Assembly (NCBI RefSeq): GCF_964204645.1
Contig: NC_134027.1
Span: 11,954,485 to 12,018,484, forward strand
Source: Tubulanus polymorphus
Lineage: Eukaryota; Nemertea; Palaeonemertea; Tubulaniformes; Tubulanidae
Direction of reading: 5' to 3'
Length of the DNA: 64,000 nt
In this document: positions 46,464-57,623 of the stretch, piece by piece
How positions within the stretch are numbered: position 1 is the first letter of the stretch
How the letters are laid out: the number at the start of each line of letters is the position of its first letter
Made by a program: the position numbers and the translations under genes
The notes under the pieces: model-generated
The model's database searches: none
The model's input: only the letters and a program-made list of their open reading frames with translations
What the model was told of the DNA's origin: nothing

Positions 46464-47650
46464 TTTGATGATATTTTCCGGTGCGTCTTGCTTGAATAAA
46501 GTTTAATTAATGTAGGCCAGGCTCCACACAATTGGTTCCCTTCCGGTAGAACGATCCATTTGCAATGCGACATAGCCCGTTTACATAATCAAAAACAATG
46601 AAAATTGATTTTATTGCCTTTCTATGGAGGCAACTGATTTGGGCCTAGGCCTAGATGCGTTTGTTTCGGTCCTTTTTCCGATTTAAACGTATCATATCTC
46701 ACTGATTTATGATATTCCCACCGACTTCGTCTTCCATCATCCCAAATATTCTGGTATTTTGTTGATGCGCATTTTCCCATTCTTATCGAGAACCCGCTCG
46801 GCACCGCACGCCTTCTGAGCCGAACGTTGCTCGAAATATAATCATTTTAATGTAGAACTTTTCATTTTTGGCTGAATTTATTGTGGGATTTAACTCTCGT
46901 TATCATCACACGGATATTGTGTTTCTCGTCTCAACAAAGCTCGAAGTGTCGGAATTTCTGATGCGAGTATCCGAAAAAACATAATTGGGCATCATTTTCA
47001 AATAGATTATATAGCGACAATAAGCGATATTGTAATTACTCCAATCATTTTTGCCTGTCAGTGAAATCGGACCTTTGAGTAAAAGGCTTCATTTGCCCTA
47101 GATGGAACGGCTCCGTTTCACAAAAGCGATTGAAATCCATGTACTTATATGGGTAACCCCTCTCCTCAGAAGTAAATCGGAATTTCTAGGGAAATTTTCA
47201 TTTAGTTTTCGAAAGAGATTTTTACTTATAGTGCATAGATTGTTGACTGATTTAGCGCTTACGATTGGAAGTGAATCTACGAAACGTACCGGTGATCATC
47301 TTCGACAAAAGAATAAAATGAAGCGTTTCGATTTACTAGATGGAAGAAATTTGATTTCAGATCCCTTAAATTTTCCCAATTCAGAAATGATAAGGTGAAA
47401 ATCATAGCCAGATAGAGGAATACAAGGAACACATTTCGAAGTTACTTTGAATCAGCAGCTATAGTAGACCCTCTCCTTTTTCGCGTCGATTCAGATTTGA
47501 AGCCATTGAATCAAAAATCAGCAAACGGAACTTTTAAGTCTTTTCCCGAGATTTTGAGTTTTCATAAAATATGGTAATATAGTCCCTCATTGCGGAAGCT
47601 TAACAAAATGAATGAGTGATTCGGTTCATAATTCTGTATTTGAATTATAA
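46464..47650. other. Presumed NFS1 upstream region
   Basis: It should hold the NFS1 promoter and 5' UTR. No TATA box was fixed. A 60-codon minus-strand frame (46804-46622) and a 98-codon plus-strand frame (47102-47398) are present but resemble nothing known. Confidence 0.35.
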
Positions 47651-47653
47651 AAT

Positions 47654-47810
47654 CGGCAATCCTGACATTCCGACACTCCCGACATACAGGCAATCCGACA
47701 TACCCGACAATCCCGACATTCCGACATACCGGCAATCCGACATACCCGACAATCCCGAAAATCCTGACTTACCGGCAATCCTACATACCCGACAATTCGA
47801 CATACCACGA
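47654..47810. repeat. Minisatellite of ATCCCGACATTCCGACATACC type
   Basis: Short units of CCGACAT, CCCGACA and GGCAATC alternate over about 155 bp. A trace in the opposite orientation (GTCGGGAGTGCCGGTATGTC) reappears at 48130-48170. Confidence 0.85.
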
Positions 47811-48035
47811 TCCCAGCACCTCTCTACAGGGGATTATTAGGAACCGAACGCCCCACGATCCCAGCACCTCTGTACGGGGAAAATCAAGAACCGAACGCCC
47901 GACGATCCTAAGGGAATATTAGCAACCAAACACCCCACGATCCCAGCACCTCTGTACAGGGGGATATTAGGAACCAAACGCCCCACGACCCCTGTATTTC
48001 TCTACAGGGGATTATTAGGAACCGAACGCCCCAGT
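47808..48035. repeat. Minisatellite, ~57-bp unit
   Basis: Four to five units of the pattern CCCCACGATCCCAGCACCTC ... TACAGGGGATTATTAGGAAC, with the last unit diverged. Confidence 0.85.
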
Positions 48036-48517
48036 CTTACAAATATATATTCTCAAAACAACTGGCCTGGTTGAATAATGACTGGAATGATGTCTGTATA
48101 GGTTTGCAGCATTGCCGAAGTGCCAGTTTGTCGGGAGTGCCGGTATGTCGGGAGTGTCGGTATGTCGGGAGTCTAACATAAGCAAGAAATTCATAAGAAT
48201 TATTGCTATTTTTATTTTGAGATCATTGGAAATTAGAAAATTAACACGTATATAATTGTAATCAAAAAGGGAACATAGTCATGATATAAAACACATTTCT
48301 AAATTGATGAATATTAACAAATGTACAAATGAATGCACAGAGTTTACATATTGAATGTACAGTTTAGATAAAGCATATTTCTAGGTATAATGATAGGTAT
48401 GATAATTAAAATCAAGTTTTTGACGAGTAAGTATGCTCAAATTCATAACATCAAAGCAACAATTCGATGAATAGTTTGGATACGCTTGTTTCTTATAATC
48501 ATTGAATCAGTTTACCC

Positions 48518-48650
48518 TTCTGGCATTATTTCCTCTGGCATTTTTACCTCTGACATTTTTACACCCCTGGCATTTTGACCCCTGGCATTTTTACTTCTGG
48601 CATTATTACCTATGGCATTTGTTACCTCTGGCATTATTACCGCGTACCAT
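48518..48650. repeat. Minisatellite, CTCTGGCATTATTAC type
   Basis: About nine units of 13-17 bp (CTGGCATTTTTAC variants) run to about 48647. Confidence 0.85.
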
Positions 48651-48969
48651 TTTTTTATTATGTCTTTCTTATCAATATGATCCGTTATGATTAGCACAAC
48701 ATATTGGGCATCATTTTGAAATGGGAGATTCTTATATATTATTACATTTATTGCATCACTTAATCATAAGAAATAATGTTGTATATTCTTATATTTTGTA
48801 AAGTTATGATGGCAGTTTCTTTGTTTGCACATTCAGACAAACTGTCTCAGTACGTACTGCTCGGTTTTCAAAAAAACTGCACATCCAGCACTATTAGAAC
48901 AATAGCATGGAGTAATGTGTAATTAACAAACTACCATCTCAGCTAGGACTAGAAACTGTCAAAAACTTT

Positions 48970-50480
48970 GGTTGTTGACCAATCACAACCCACCTGTCAC
49001 AAAGTTTTGGAGGGTGGAACTACTTAAGTCTCAGGGAGACCCAAATCCAACATTCTGGATTTTGGATCTCTCTGAGACAAACATTAAAATGATATATTAT
49101 GGATATTTGCGATTATATTTAGTTTCTTCATCATCACCAGGAGAGAAGGCGCTGCCTGTACCTAAGAAACCAAAGGAAACTGAGCTCCAGCAAAAAGACA
49201 CATTTCTGAGAAAATAGAGAACATACGGACTCAGTTACTAATAAACAAGAAGAAGATAAATCCAAGATCAACCAGGTAGCAAAACTGATGAATAGAACAG
49301 ACTTCCAATAGAGTAAACTGTAGAAAAAATAGAGCATTTTAGAAGACCATACCAACCGACAAGATGGCTGAAAAGACTATGGTAACACTTATCCATAGCC
49401 AAAAACACACTCACCCAGAAAAATAAATGTCCAAAATAGAATGAGGGAAATTTGCCTGGAGATCGAACAACAGTGATGGAAGGTCGACACCAGAAACTGA
49501 TGGGTCAGTAGTAGTGATGAACACGAACCGCGATCACACAGGTTTAATGAGTTACAGGAATTAAGGAACTAGGAACCAAAGAAATATCAGACTTAAAATT
49601 TAGACTGGAAAAATTGGAAGAAAAACTTCAGGATAAATGTCAACCATATGACAAGTATGTATCACAAATACAAGCAGACTTAGATGTTCAACATAGTTTT
49701 ACTAGAGATGTGTCATGTGCTATATCTGAGGAAATTAATGATCATTCCACACAGCTGTTAGATCAACTCAAGAAATTCAAGCGAGATCTGGAAGAAATAG
49801 AAGCGTCGAACGCATATTATATTTCATGATATTGCAGAACCAAAAATAGCTGACTCTAAAGGATAGAAATCTCAATGCTGTTAGTATCAGTCCAAACTGG
49901 ACACATGAACAGCGGTTACAAGACAAACTGCGAAAAACTTCGAAAACTTCTAACAGACCATTGAAACTAACAAGCAAGACTGGAGCATGCTCTACAGAAA
50001 ATGAGCCGAGAAATAGTGCAAAGGATCGACCAGACTACAAAAATCTTCTCAGATATATTGTGAGATTTCAAACTCATCAGATGACCAAGCGTCAGATGAA
50101 TGGGTTTATATCAGCGAAACATCGAGTGGCTCCTCATTAGAGGGGTCTGAATCAACTGCCCTGGGAATCAGCCATGTAAATAAACAACAGAGAAATCAGG
50201 GCTACACTAAGCGAAAGAAAAAGAATAGCTATCAGGACTTCTAAGAATGAAATTTGACTGCGAAATTTAAAAAAAAGAAAACTTTAAATCACTTAGAAAA
50301 AATGTAGACTTTAATCTAGTGACAGCACCCTCATAAAAAAGGAACACTGAGAGGGCACCTTAAGTGCCTACCTCTCGAGTACACTTAGTTTCAAAGCAAG
50401 AGGCCGTCTAGTCATAGGCCTTAACATGCCTTCAATTGACGGTAAATTATTATATGATATATGATATGATATAATATGAT
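48970..50480 (+). pseudogene. Decayed retroelement-like sequence with coiled-coil frame
   Basis: Residual frames on the plus strand include 49614-49829 (EEKLQDKCQPYDKYVSQIQA ... LLDQLKKFKRDLEEIEAS), a short coiled coil resembling LINE ORF1 or a similar structural protein. The stretch ends in GGTAAATTATTATATGATAT followed by a TATGA microsatellite, as LINE 3' ends often do. No RT motif was seen, so the assignment is weak. Confidence 0.3.
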
Positions 50481-51299
50481 ATGATGATCATTTTATAGGA
50501 GTTAGTTCCCATAACGATAAAGATACACTAAAAACATTTGTGTCGTTAAAACAACATATTGGGCATCATTTCAATAAAAAAGACATCATAAAAAAATAGC
50601 AGCATTAAACAACCTCACTGCTTCCTAATGTACGATAAAACAATGCTTTGCTATGCACAATAACAGCAGGCCTACAACGATGCTTGCGGTTCGATGATTC
50701 TAAGTACGAGTACGTAAAACATTTTCCTCCTCAAAGGTTAACGTTTGTTGAAATGGTTTCATTTTGTTGTCTCAAATTTTGATATCTTATCAATCTAAAC
50801 TGAATAGTCAATCCATGCCTATTATTCATTCGCATATGTTTGATACTTAGTAATCCTATTGGTATTTCCCCCATAACATGGTGAATGCTAGCTAAATATT
50901 GACCAAACAAAACACATCTCACTGCGGTTTTCGATGGGATCAGACTCCCACACACAAGAATAGAGTTATTTACATAGACAGATTTAAGTTGACTGCATTA
51001 ATTGTCATTTTATCCTGCCCCCTGCTTGAAATTTCTTTCGTTCATAAGTTCTTTTATTGCATACTACCCCCTGGTTTACATCATTACGAAAATTGAAATA
51101 CTATGTACAAACCTCTTAATCAAAAAATTAGTCTATTCTTTGTTAAAATTCAAAGTCATAAGCAGTAGTAAAGTAGTATCATATTTCAAATATGTATATA
51201 ATCTGGATAGAAAAAGTCTGAAAATAAAACGTAGCATTTTATTATCACTTGATCATTTTAAATTGTTTGCTTTTAGGTTTTGTACTTAAGTTTGATAGA
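50481..51299. other. Gene-free AT-rich stretch
   Basis: Short frames only (50899-51289). The words AAACAACATATTGGGCATCATTT also occur near 48700, so part of this is a low-copy repeat. Confidence 0.35.
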
Positions 51300-51600
51300 A
51301 AACTGAGCTTGAGGGATTCAAGGCCACGAGATTACTGGTTACAGTTCTTCGATACGAGAAAAATTAAAGCTGTTACGTAATGTAATGCAGCTTTAGATGG
51401 ACTGCTTTAGTCTTTTGTCAATTTGAACCAAGAAGCAAACAAAATTGGAACTGATACCGATGATCTCAATAATGTAAATAATTTAACTGGATTGACTGGT
51501 GATGAATTTCTGAATAACCATTTTACGAAACACGAAGTTCTGAAGGCAATTAAAGTATTGATGTTCTGAAGTTGGCCAAATAACAAATTAAATTTCAAAC
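51300..51600 (+). pseudogene. LINE reverse-transcriptase-region fragment
   Basis: Broken frames give SLRDSRPRDYWLQFFDTRK-like and GDEFLNNHFTKHEVLKAIKV segments. The latter resembles the stretch just before the RT fingers of CR1/RTE-type LINEs (FT..EV..AI..LK). It stops before the catalytic part. Confidence 0.35.
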
Positions 51601-52503
51601 AAGAGCCCCGTGGGCTTCACGCGGCAGCTTCACAAATTAAAAGAAAAAATTATCTAAAAGAATCAATTTCATATACCAAATATGCTTGAAGGACAGGTCT
51701 TTTGATCATTTTCATGACTGTTCATTTACTGTCAAATTATGTATATTCAAGTCCGCTATTTTCATATATTTACCTTTTTTATTTATCTGCTCTGAGCAAA
51801 TTTGAAGGGTGGTAATCATCCGAAATATTTCTTGAAAGTTTTACAGTTTTTTGTTGATTTAGTGTTGATGGATTTTACTTTTTGTTGCTACATCACAGAT
51901 TGTGATTTAATAAATTTATACAATATTCTAATATGCTTCCAATAAATTCAGACGCAATGAATCGAAAATGAAGTTTTTGGCTAAATAAGGCCCACGGTTG
52001 CCCCACGGGTATTTCGTGTTATTTTCAGCTCGACTTAAATTATCTCGTAATACATAATAGCTCGCCTTATTCACTGCGGCAAATTTGTGAAACTCGATTT
52101 CAGGAAACAAGAATTTGTATGAATCGCTAAATATCTCTCATTGATACTACGTGTATTCGATATTCCGTTACTAAAGAGTCAAAGAAAATAGGACTTCTTA
52201 CTACCGATATTTCTTCGCCGAGATAATTGACTTAAATCTTCGCTCTCTCCGAACCTCCTTGTACGTTCCATTTTATTCAATTCATATTTTCTGTATCTGT
52301 CGTATTTCTTGCTTGTTTAGTGTATGTTCGGGTATTCGTTCATTGGAGTTGATTGCAAACAATGCTTTATATTCGAACCTTTGAAGTGGTTGTGGGATTC
52401 AAATGGCACGGTGCCTATCTTCAATAAAAAACGGAGATTTCTTTCGAGAAGGCACGAGAGCCATGGCTCAAGCGCGTAAAATTTGAAACACAACTCCACT
52501 GTA
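51601..52503. other. Unassigned stretch before the LTR element
   Basis: AT-rich, with CCCCGTGGGC and complementary GCCCACGG/CCCCACGGG words about 390 bp apart that could be ends of a small element. No gene. Confidence 0.35.
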
Positions 52504-52508
52504 TATCT

Positions 52509-52910
52509 TTAGCAAAAATAATATACATGCATACTTTTAATCGCGCTGTTGTTTTAATTCACCATTAATTAATTATTACTCAAACAATCAGTTAGATATC
52601 TGTCAATTCGACACCTGTGATAACAGTTTGTTTTGTAATTAATTGTGTGCTCAAACATGGCTGTCAACGTTTATAGTATTATATAAATAGAATCTAAATC
52701 CATGAACAAGCAGTTGAGTTTGAGACGAGTCTTGGAGCCTGATACATCTTGCAGGAAAATTCCCAAGCTACTAGATTGAGAATCTAAAGAATAAAATCGT
52801 CTACGTTTAGTGCTGAAAACTACTAGCTTTCTCATTGTTGCATAACTCAGGATTTAATCGTAGCTGGAGCTTCCCCGAAAGACGAGTTAGAACAACTAGT
52901 TTTGTTAAAT
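52509..52910 (+). repeat. Left LTR
   Basis: 402 bp. It contains TATAAATA at 52682-52689 and AATAAA at 52790-52795, a sensible U3-R-U5 layout. Confidence 0.85.
52682..52689 (+). promoter_or_regulatory. TATA box of the left LTR
   Basis: TATAAATA about 108 bp before an AATAAA. Both are conserved in the right LTR (TATA at 57797). Confidence 0.6.
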
Positions 52911-52923
52911 TGGTGGAGAACCC
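52911..52923 (+). other. Candidate primer-binding site
   Basis: TGGTGGAGAACCC begins directly at the LTR edge with the TGG expected from a tRNA CCA end. The matching tRNA was not identified. Confidence 0.5.
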
Positions 52924-53052
52924 GTGGCAGAGAACCGGTACCTATTTGTCAACAACGCAGCTACAATAATCATCTGAAGCAGATAAACAGTCATCAGCAC
53001 CTGAGCGAGATAAGAAAATCATGACGTTCTTCATCAACGACCAGCCATTGGA

Positions 53053-53304
53053 GTGGAGAACTACCATGATGGAAAAACCCAGCATCAAAGAAACTATCTT
53101 CAAGTGCCAAAGAACTTCCATGATAAATGTGAATGGTGTGGTAAGTGGGATAAGGTCTATTCACACAAGTGTCATGCATTGATATCTAGGTGTAATCTTT
53201 GTAAGCGAATAGGACATTTCGTTCGATGTTGTAGATTTAGGAATACGCGAATAGATAATAAATGCTCAATTCAAAATAATATAACAAACGAACCTAAAAA
53301 TTAA
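53053..53304 (+). pseudogene. Gag-type zinc-knuckle fragment of the LTR element
   Basis: The frame contains FHDKCEWCGKWDKVYSHKCH followed by RCNLCKRIGHFVRCCR. The second is a C-X2-C-X4-H-X4-C knuckle, and the pairing of two Cys clusters is usual in Ty3/gypsy-type gag proteins of invertebrates. There is no good ATG in this frame, and the capsid part upstream cannot be read, so gag is truncated or frameshifted. An overlapping frame starts ATG 53021. Confidence 0.6.
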
Positions 53305-53383
53305 AATTAAATGTGAAAAGCAGAAATCAAGAGATAAAATAAGATTTCAAGAATACAATCTTGGAAAATTCATAGCTCGCCAA

Positions 53384-54091
53384 ATGCCCTTTAATTCATT
53401 AGGAACTGCAATGTTCGTAGAGGTTAACTCTAGTCACCAAAATTACAGAAATGAAATTTTTAAATTTAAACGAGATATGAAAATCTTGCAAATTATTAAC
53501 GAGGAATTAGAATCTGAAAATTTGGCATTTAGACTCGAACAGAAACACAAGGAAGGTATTGTAGCCAAAGCCGAAATTGATACTAACAGATTGGCAAATC
53601 AATTATCTGACACCAAATTAATAGTGGAACAGCTTAAAGCTAACAAAACCACTCTGAGTCAAGAAATAACCGAATTGAATTTTGAACTAGAGAAGTGGCG
53701 ATCGCAAAATACAGAACAAATATGTAAAATAGAACAGTTACAAAGGCAAATCAGTATAAACGAACAACAAAAACAGAGCGTTAAAAAGACTAGTCTCCAA
53801 TTGTCAGAAGATAACAAAAATCTTAGAAACAAGGTAACAATCTTGGAGAGAGAGCGCATGTTTGTTAGTCCGGTCAAAATATCAGAATGTACTCTCTTAG
53901 CTGAGCATTTGGATAATACTAAAAAGAACTCGGCCAGCTTAAATCCAAAATCTCAACAGGTAGAACCGGAACAAATTGCGTCGTGGGACCTGGCTAGCTA
54001 TAGGCCACAACGTAGACTTAGAAAACCTTTTCGCAAGGTTGACACTGGCAGTGGATTAGATCTAGGTATCCACGTCCCCGTTAGTGATTAA
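53384..54091 (+). CDS. Coiled-coil ORF of the LTR element, ~235 residues
   Basis: An open frame to TAA at 54089-54091. Residues about 30-160 show heptad-like spacing of Leu/Ile/Val with many Glu, Lys, Gln and Asn (for example LEQKHKEGIVAKAEIDTN and LSQEITELNFELEKW). This is followed by a basic, Arg-rich segment (YRPQRRLRKPFRKVD). No enzyme motif is visible. It is not a protease or RT and resembles no gag domain I know. It may be a captured host segment or a structural protein. The frame has stayed open between LTRs that are only 1% diverged. Confidence 0.55.
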   Translation: MPFNSLGTAMFVEVNSSHQNYRNEIFKFKRDMKILQIINEELESENLAFRLEQKHKEGIVAKAEIDTNRLANQLSDTKLIVEQLKANKTTLSQEITELNFELEKWRSQNTEQICKIEQLQRQISINEQQKQSVKKTSLQLSEDNKNLRNKVTILERERMFVSPVKISECTLLAEHLDNTKKNSASLNPKSQQVEPEQIASWDLASYRPQRRLRKPFRKVDTGSGLDLGIHVPVSD

Positions 54092-54374
54092 TCGTCCACG
54101 TATGATTAAAGCATTTTCAGAGCCTTTCCAAATACAGATGCAAAAGAATATATTCGTCCCTGGTGACGCATCAGTGAGGGATCTTAAATGCGAAATGCGA
54201 GATACATGGCTTAAGGAATTCTATGCATTGGAAATTGACAGTATGTTTTTAGTTTGTGAAATTAAAAAAGGTCAACGATTTAGGTTAAATGATGATTTGA
54301 AATTAACTAATATAGCAAAAGACTATGGTCTTACGTTGCCACTGCTATTTGACATAAAATCTAAATTTGAATAA
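54084..54374 (+). CDS. Small ORF, ubiquitin-like in pattern
   Basis: It overlaps the end of the coiled-coil frame by 8 bp; the first ATG is at 54102 and the stop at 54372-54374. The order of a short strand (FQIQMQKNIFV), a helix (SVRDLKCEMRDTW), a strand (MFLVCEIKKGQRF), NDDLKLTNIAKDYGL and a final strand (PLLFDIK) recalls the beta-grasp fold of ubiquitin-like domains. This is a pattern judgement only. An 8-bp overlap could allow translation by reinitiation or frameshift. Confidence 0.4.
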   Translation: MINRPRMIKAFSEPFQIQMQKNIFVPGDASVRDLKCEMRDTWLKEFYALEIDSMFLVCEIKKGQRFRLNDDLKLTNIAKDYGLTLPLLFDIKSKFE

Positions 54375-55555
54375 TGCAAATATATTATGATTCCCTAGAC
54401 TTTAAATTAGTAGAATTCTCATCAATGCATTTTTACTTGTGTGATGTCTGTCCTGGTTGTCCACACCGATAGAATTTGAGAACGGAACTGTAAATTTCGG
54501 TCTCTTTCTGAATCGCAATATAATTCATTCTCAAAACATTGCCGCCATCAACGAACAGAGTTACGCCATTGGAGTTAGCGTGCAGTGAAACCTCGTATAT
54601 CGTGAACTTTTTTGATCTTAAAATAGGGATTGTCCCTGTTGTTTATTTGGTTTGTAAAGTTCGTTAGATTTTTTGATTGAGTGTCCCTTACAGACCCACC
54701 ACACCTGCCGGGAGCGAAACAGGGGGTTTGATTTTGAAATCGGAAATCGAAGTACAGATATAGTTGTTTGCTCGGCGGTCTAATTTACAGAATTTTCTTT
54801 TTTAAATCGAAGTACATAATTGGAAATTCGGTTCCGGTTCATTTAAACAATCTTAATTCCAAGCAGTCTGAAACGGCAAGCGACTGATTGGGGTGAATTT
54901 ATTACATCAAGATTTTGGAAATAGCTAATTACAAGGGTGAAGATCATTTTGTCCATTTTTATATTTTTTTGGTCGTTTTCTACGTGTAAATAGTCCGATA
55001 GTTTATTGTGGTTTTTTTCTCGGGTAGATGTTCATGTAGAAGTTGATTGTTCCGCGTGTTGACTAGATAGAAAGGAAGCACATTTCGAAACGCACATTTT
55101 CCAGATGAGAGTATGGTCCTTGGGTATCCGAAGTGTAGTTTATGACATCGACGGTGCAGCTCCGATGAGGATGGGTTTCTCCGTCAAGGGGAGCGCAATC
55201 GGTACTTCACATCTGGTGCTGAGTTTGCCTAAAAGGAAAAGTGTTTAGACGGGAGCAGTTTTGTGTTTCTAATATACAGTGCATAGGTAGGTCTGTGGAT
55301 GCGTCGCAATCAAACGGACAGTGCTATGGGCATTGATGGACCGTCAGTAAGAAAGCGGCACAGGCACGTGAATATTGAATACATATTTGTACACTTACGA
55401 ATATACAGTCTTCATCGGGTTTTATTTACATTGTCACGATTAGGTTTTTGGTAGTTTTTAATGAGACTGATGTCAAGAGGCAACTTTCCAGCCACCACCA
55501 CGCGCAAATAGACTGAGCTTGCTATCCTGAAGCCAAAAAGGAGGCAGCTTTCCAG
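54375..55555. other. Inner region of the LTR element without clear ORFs
   Basis: On the minus strand near 54470 a YRCGQPGQTSHK-like piece could be a decayed zinc knuckle. CAGTGAAACCTCGTATATCG at 54583 looks like one end of a Tc/pogo-type MITE. Partial direct repeats (AGGCARCTTTCCAGC ... AGACTGAG) lie at 55460-55580. No RT, integrase or protease motif was found. Confidence 0.45.
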
Positions 55556-56350
55556 CTATCGCGGCAATGAGACTGAGTTTACAGTCAAAACATCAGAAAC
55601 AGTAAACTTACTGTAATGCGTATGTGGTGAAATAAAGCAAAAGTGGTCAGAGTTGACGTGTTTCACCTGTTCTATGTCTGATTGTAAAGTTTCCGACACA
55701 TAGAATCGATCTATTCTTGTTTTAATGACATTGTTATTGCGTTTTGCTACTCTAGAGAAAGCTGTTGTGTCTGGGTTTTTAAGTCTGTAAGCGTCTGCTA
55801 ATCTGTTTTGTTGACATAAATTGGCTAATTGTTCGGAGCCACTTCGTATTGAAGAATTGACGGATGTTGAATCACGATCTATGGGACTTTCTATACAATT
55901 AAAGTCCCCTGCTATTATTGTATGCTCATTTGGGTTGAGATTAAGATAATTACTGATATTGCTTAGGAAAATTTTCCTATCACGTTCCTTATTTGGGGCA
56001 TATACATTAACGATATTGTAAATTTGGCTGAACAAGGATATTTTCAAGGATATCAATCTCCCTTGTCTGTCTATAGTCTTATCTAAAATTGTATATTCTA
56101 AAGATTTTCGAATACCTATGGTTACTCCACATTTCCTTTCGTTTATAATATTAGATATAATCTCAAAATCTTTCCTCAAGGGCTTAAATATTTTTTGAAT
56201 TTCATAATCATTCGATATGTGAGTTTCTTGAAGTAAAAATGTATCATAGTTTTTAAGTCTTTCAAAAATGCCCGAAATCCGAGCATTCGAGTAAACTAAG
56301 CCGTTGCAATTTAGTGATAGTAATCTAATACATTCTAAAGTATCCCCCAT
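55556..56350 (-). CDS. LINE ORF2 N-terminus: apurinic-type endonuclease only
   Basis: 264 residues from ATG 56350. All landmarks of the exonuclease/endonuclease/phosphatase fold of non-LTR retrotransposons are present: LLSLNCNGL (Asn), LLQETHIS (Glu), NVYAPNK (Tyr), IIAGDFNC (Asp/Asn), IDRFYVS (Asp) and NSDHFCF (SDH). In a LINE this domain nicks target DNA for target-primed reverse transcription. The frame ends just after SDH, where RT should follow, so it is endonuclease-only. GDFNC followed by IESPIDRD resembles Tx1/L1-group elements. It is antisense to the LTR element that contains it, 49 bp downstream of the ORF1 stop. Confidence 0.85.
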   Translation of the reverse strand: MGDTLECIRLLSLNCNGLVYSNARISGIFERLKNYDTFLLQETHISNDYEIQKIFKPLRKDFEIISNIINERKCGVTIGIRKSLEYTILDKTIDRQGRLISLKISLFSQIYNIVNVYAPNKERDRKIFLSNISNYLNLNPNEHTIIAGDFNCIESPIDRDSTSVNSSIRSGSEQLANLCQQNRLADAYRLKNPDTTAFSRVAKRNNNVIKTRIDRFYVSETLQSDIEQVKHVNSDHFCFISPHTHYSKFTVSDVLTVNSVSLPR

Positions 56351-56398
56351 TGTATGTCCTTTTTTTACCTACATAATTAGTGAAAATTCTACATCACC

Positions 56399-57383
56399 TT
56401 AATTTGATCTTTTAGTCTTTGGTTTTGGTTGACTTTTTGGTTGACTCTTTGGTTGACTCTTTTTCTGTGGTCGGACTTGTGCGGGTGGTGCAGTGCTTGA
56501 ATTTGTTGGCTTTGCAGCAGTTTCTCTCGCATCGTCCGTGTCAGATTCTTCTTCTTCAGTTTGGGCTGGCTTCTCCTGGTCGATTATCGGGGACTTCTCG
56601 TCTTCCGAAGGCGCCTTTGACTTGTGCGACTTCTTCGGCGTTTGAGAAAGTTCAGTTGGAGATGATGGCCTCTTTCTCGACTCATCAGTGACAACGGCCA
56701 TTTCTGTCGCCACCTCATCTCAGATGCTTCAGCCGGTGTTGGGTTTCCTTTTTTCATCAATGTTAAAGAAACGGTCTGTCGGAAATGGATTTGACGGCAT
56801 CGATCGGGTGTATGGGTTGGATGAGTACATGCAATGTTGCACTCAACCCAGGTGTGATTAAATTGTCCACATATCACGCAATGTTCAGGCTGACCGTTGT
56901 AATAGACCCTTACAAGAAGTAATCCATAACGTTTCGAATCAAGAGTTATATTCCGTGGGATATGTGATGTAATAGCTACCTCCAGTACACGTTTCTCACC
57001 GTTCTGAAATGTTGTTTTTCCTATCGTCGGGTGATAGGATCACGTAAGGATGTTTCCGTATGGTCGAATCATTTTGTCTACCGCTTCGTGAGGGCAGATC
57101 GCAGGTATACCTTCGATCCTGACGATGGTAGGAGTCTCCAAAGCCGATCGAAACTGTATAGTCGCTCCTCTAAACATAATCCTGTGGTTTTTTAGAATGG
57201 TGTATTGTTCGTCAGATCCACAAAATACTCCCACGTTGTAAGTGTTGAAGTCAATTATTTTTCAACACATCGGCGAGCCGTATCATCGTTGGCCAAGATT
57301 TCACATATCTGGTCAGTTTCAAGTTTATTGTACTGAACCCTAACTTTAGGGACCAGTAAGAAGTTTTCGAAGTCCTTAGTCAT
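56399..57383 (-). pseudogene. LINE ORF1, frameshifted
   Basis: The minus strand starts at ATG 57383 (MTKDFENFLLVPKVRVQY), breaks at about 57257, and resumes with VGVFCGSDEQYTILKNHRIM and an RRM-like segment (TIVRIEGIPAICPHEAVDKM). A zinc-knuckle piece follows (GQPEHCVICGQFNHTWVEC). A last frame (56713-56399) is a low-complexity Ser/Pro/Lys tail. RRM plus CCHC is the usual ORF1p plan of Tx1/L1-group LINEs. At least two frame changes disable it, unlike the adjacent endonuclease. Confidence 0.7.
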
Positions 57384-57601
57384 CGTGTTGTTGTATTTGA
57401 ATGTCTTCGCCTGGAGTAGAGCCATACTTAGTCAATTGAAGAGCGCGCCGAAAGTACGTCCGTACAGTAAGCAAGAGCAGGGTCGTGAACTTTTAACGAC
57501 GACGAAAACACGTGTATATGGCAGGAATGAATTTAGTAAAACTCTTTTTACTGTGATTTCGAAACATGTTGATATTCTATTCAGCTTTTGCGGACAAAAG
57601 T

Positions 57602-57620
57602 TTGAAGGATAGTAAGGAAG
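57602..57620 (+). other. Polypurine tract before the right LTR
   Basis: Nineteen bases almost all purine (GAAGGATAGTAAGGAAGGA) directly before the right LTR. It is the expected plus-strand primer and fixes the element's direction as plus. Confidence 0.6.
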
Positions 57621-57623
57621 GAT

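Noticed and set aside
46622-46804. 60-codon minus-strand frame upstream of NFS1
   Set aside because: Could be an upstream ORF, but no transcript limits are known and the residues resemble nothing; not enough to call.
47102-47398. 98-codon plus-strand frame
   Set aside because: No recognisable domain, no promoter or splice support; length is compatible with chance.
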